Assembly (NCBI GenBank): GCA_036377075.1
Contig: DASUZB010000064.1
Span: 1 to 6,149 of the forward strand
Origin: DASUZB01 sp036377075
Lineage (GTDB): Bacteria > Actinomycetota > CALGFH01
DNA: 6,149 bases
Direction of reading: 5' to 3'
In this document: positions 5,375-6,149 of the stretch, piece by piece
Position numbering within the stretch: the first letter of the stretch is position 1
Layout: every line of letters starts with the position of its first letter
The notes under the pieces: model-generated
Seen by the model: only the letters and a program-made list of their open reading frames with translations
Database searches by the model: none
What the model was told of the DNA's origin: nothing
Translations under genes and position numbers: made by a program

Positions 5375-5513
5375 GCTCGGATCTCTCGGCAGTCGAGGGG
5401 CAGCCGCGCGTGCCCGTCGGATGGTGGATGGCCTGGTCATGCTACCTCGGCGTGACTGGTGCCGCTGCTATCTTGGGCATGGCGACGAGGCCGACGGGTG
5501 AGGAGGTGCCCTG
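5375..5513. promoter_or_regulatory. Divergent promoter region between glnA2 and nadE
   Basis: These 139 bp must hold the start signals of both genes unless transcription enters from elsewhere. For nadE, TATCTT at 5469-5474 is a fair -10 that would start transcription near 5481. For glnA2, TAGCAT on the minus strand (5444-5439) fits TAnnnT and would start transcription near 5432, downstream of the alternative ATG at 5440. No good -35 accompanies either. I saw no clear GlnR-type box or riboswitch-like structure. Confidence 0.35.
5501..5506 (+). promoter_or_regulatory. Ribosome binding site of nadE
   Basis: AGGAGG is a full match to the Shine-Dalgarno consensus, seven bases before the GTG at 5514. 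It decides this start over any nearby alternative. Confidence 0.8.
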
Positions 5514-6149
5514 GTGGAACGGCTGCGGCTGGCCGGAGCCCAGATCAACCCGGTGGTCGGGGATCTCGACGGCAACGCCGAGCGCATCATGGCCGCCTAC
5601 GCCGAGGCGGTGCGGCACAACGCCCACCTGGCGGTCTTCACCGAGCTGACGGTCACCGGCTACCCGCCCGAGGACCTCGTCTTCAAGCCGTCGTTCCTCG
5701 CCGCCAGCCGCGCCACCCTGCAACGCATCGCCCGCGAGGTCGACGACACCGCCGCCCTGGTCGGCTTCGTCGACCCGACCCCCGCCGGCCCGACCAACGC
5801 GGCCGCCCTCTGCGCCCAGGGCCGGGTGCTCGGCATCTACCGCAAGGTCCTGCTGCCCAACTACAGCGTGTTCGACGAGGAGCGCTACTTCGTCCCCGGC
5901 GACGAGCTGCTGCTGGCCTCCTTCGGCGGCGTCCAGGTGGCGGTCACCATCTGCGAGGACCTGTGGTTCCCCTGGGGGCCGATGGCGGCGGCGGCCGCCG
6001 CCGGCGCCGAGGTGGTGGTCAGCCTCAACGCCTCCCCCTACCGGCTGGAGAAGGGCGACCGGCTCCACCCCATGCTGGCCACCCGGGCCGCCGACCACGG
6101 CGCCCACCTGTTCTACGTCGCCCAGGTCGGCGGCCAGGACGAGCTGGTC
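5514..6149 (+). CDS. nadE: Glutamine-dependent NAD+ synthetase, N-terminal glutaminase domain (truncated by window edge)
   Basis: The enzyme makes NAD+ from nicotinic acid adenine dinucleotide with ATP, using ammonia released from glutamine by its N-terminal nitrilase-fold domain and channelled to the C-terminal synthetase domain. The 212 visible residues cover most of the glutaminase domain. It opens LRLAGAQINPVVGDLDGNAE (4-23). The nitrilase triad is present: Glu44 in FTELTVTGYPPEDL (42-55), Lys111 in YRKVLLPNYSVFDE (109-122), and nucleophile Cys147 in TICEDLWFPWGP (145-156). SLNASPY (170-176) and YVAQVGGQDELV (201-212) are also family hallmarks, and the visible part is intact. The synthetase domain with its SGGxDS ATP-binding loop lies beyond the window. 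The GTG start at 5514 is fixed by AGGAGG upstream. The gene is divergent from glnA2, whose product could make the glutamine that NadE consumes. Complete bifunctional forms are usually about 550-680 residues. Confidence 0.93.
   Translation, partial: MERLRLAGAQINPVVGDLDGNAERIMAAYAEAVRHNAHLAVFTELTVTGYPPEDLVFKPSFLAASRATLQRIAREVDDTAALVGFVDPTPAGPTNAAALCAQGRVLGIYRKVLLPNYSVFDEERYFVPGDELLLASFGGVQVAVTICEDLWFPWGPMAAAAAAGAEVVVSLNASPYRLEKGDRLHPMLATRAADHGAHLFYVAQVGGQDELV

Noticed and set aside
5375..5440. A 22-residue N-terminal extension of the glutamine synthetase from the ATG at 5440
   Set aside because: The added residues are Arg/Pro/Ala-rich and not part of the family, whereas GlnA2 proteins start at MDKQ. 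The GAGG upstream of 5440 keeps it possible but less likely.
2834..5455. An 873-codon open frame on the plus strand opposite glnA2 and the DUF4262-like gene
   Set aside because: Its translation is rich in His, Arg, Val, Gly and Leu without recognisable domains. It is the antisense of two well-supported genes; in very GC-rich DNA the antisense frames of real genes often lack stop codons.
5442..6107. A 221-codon minus-strand frame opposite nadE
   Set aside because: The plus strand carries an intact nitrilase-type triad and a consensus ribosome binding site; the minus frame is a Gly/Val/Glu-rich shadow.

Overview
The window is chromosomal DNA from a very GC-rich bacterium (roughly 70-75% G+C by eye, with third codon positions almost always G or C). 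It is most likely an actinobacterium outside the well-studied genera. Three core-metabolism genes support this. They are the N-terminal part of glnE (glutamine synthetase adenylyltransferase), a complete glutamine synthetase of the actinobacterial GlnA2 kind, and the glutaminase half of a glutamine-dependent NAD+ synthetase (nadE). These three genes lie near each other in several actinobacteria. Species level cannot be read from the sequence.

Layout, left to right. Positions 1-696 hold glnE on the minus strand, cut by the window edge just before its expected catalytic motif. Positions 775-1341 (minus) encode an SRPBCC/START-fold protein. A divergent control region at about 1342-1427 holds two related 18-bp inverted repeats and overlapping promoter candidates. 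Positions 1428-2066 (plus) encode a TetR-family regulator that probably starts with a leaderless GTG. A 40-bp convergent gap with a possible terminator hairpin follows. Three minus-strand genes come next, in transcription order from right to left: glnA2-like (4058-5374), a two-domain protein resembling DUF4262 plus DUF4265 (3029-4027), and a single-pass membrane protein with a PsbP/LpqN-like outer domain (2107-2949). A 139-bp divergent gap (5375-5513) separates glnA2 from nadE (5514 to the right edge, plus strand).

How the parts may work together. glnE, glnA2 and nadE all concern glutamine: GlnE modifies glutamine synthetase, GlnA2 is a glutamine synthetase-type ligase, and NadE hydrolyses glutamine to feed ammonia to NAD+ synthesis. 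Between glnE and glnA2 lies about 3.4 kb of apparently unrelated genes. The SRPBCC/tetR pair looks like a self-contained regulator-target module: divergent genes, two operator-like sites, and a candidate promoter inside one of them.

The observations most worth checking are the paired operator-like repeats, the 30-bp perfect palindrome at the start of tetR, and two acidic substitutions at normally conserved active-site positions of the glutamine synthetase. No mobile element, CRISPR array, tRNA or rRNA was seen, and I do not see clear evidence of an entirely new multi-gene system.
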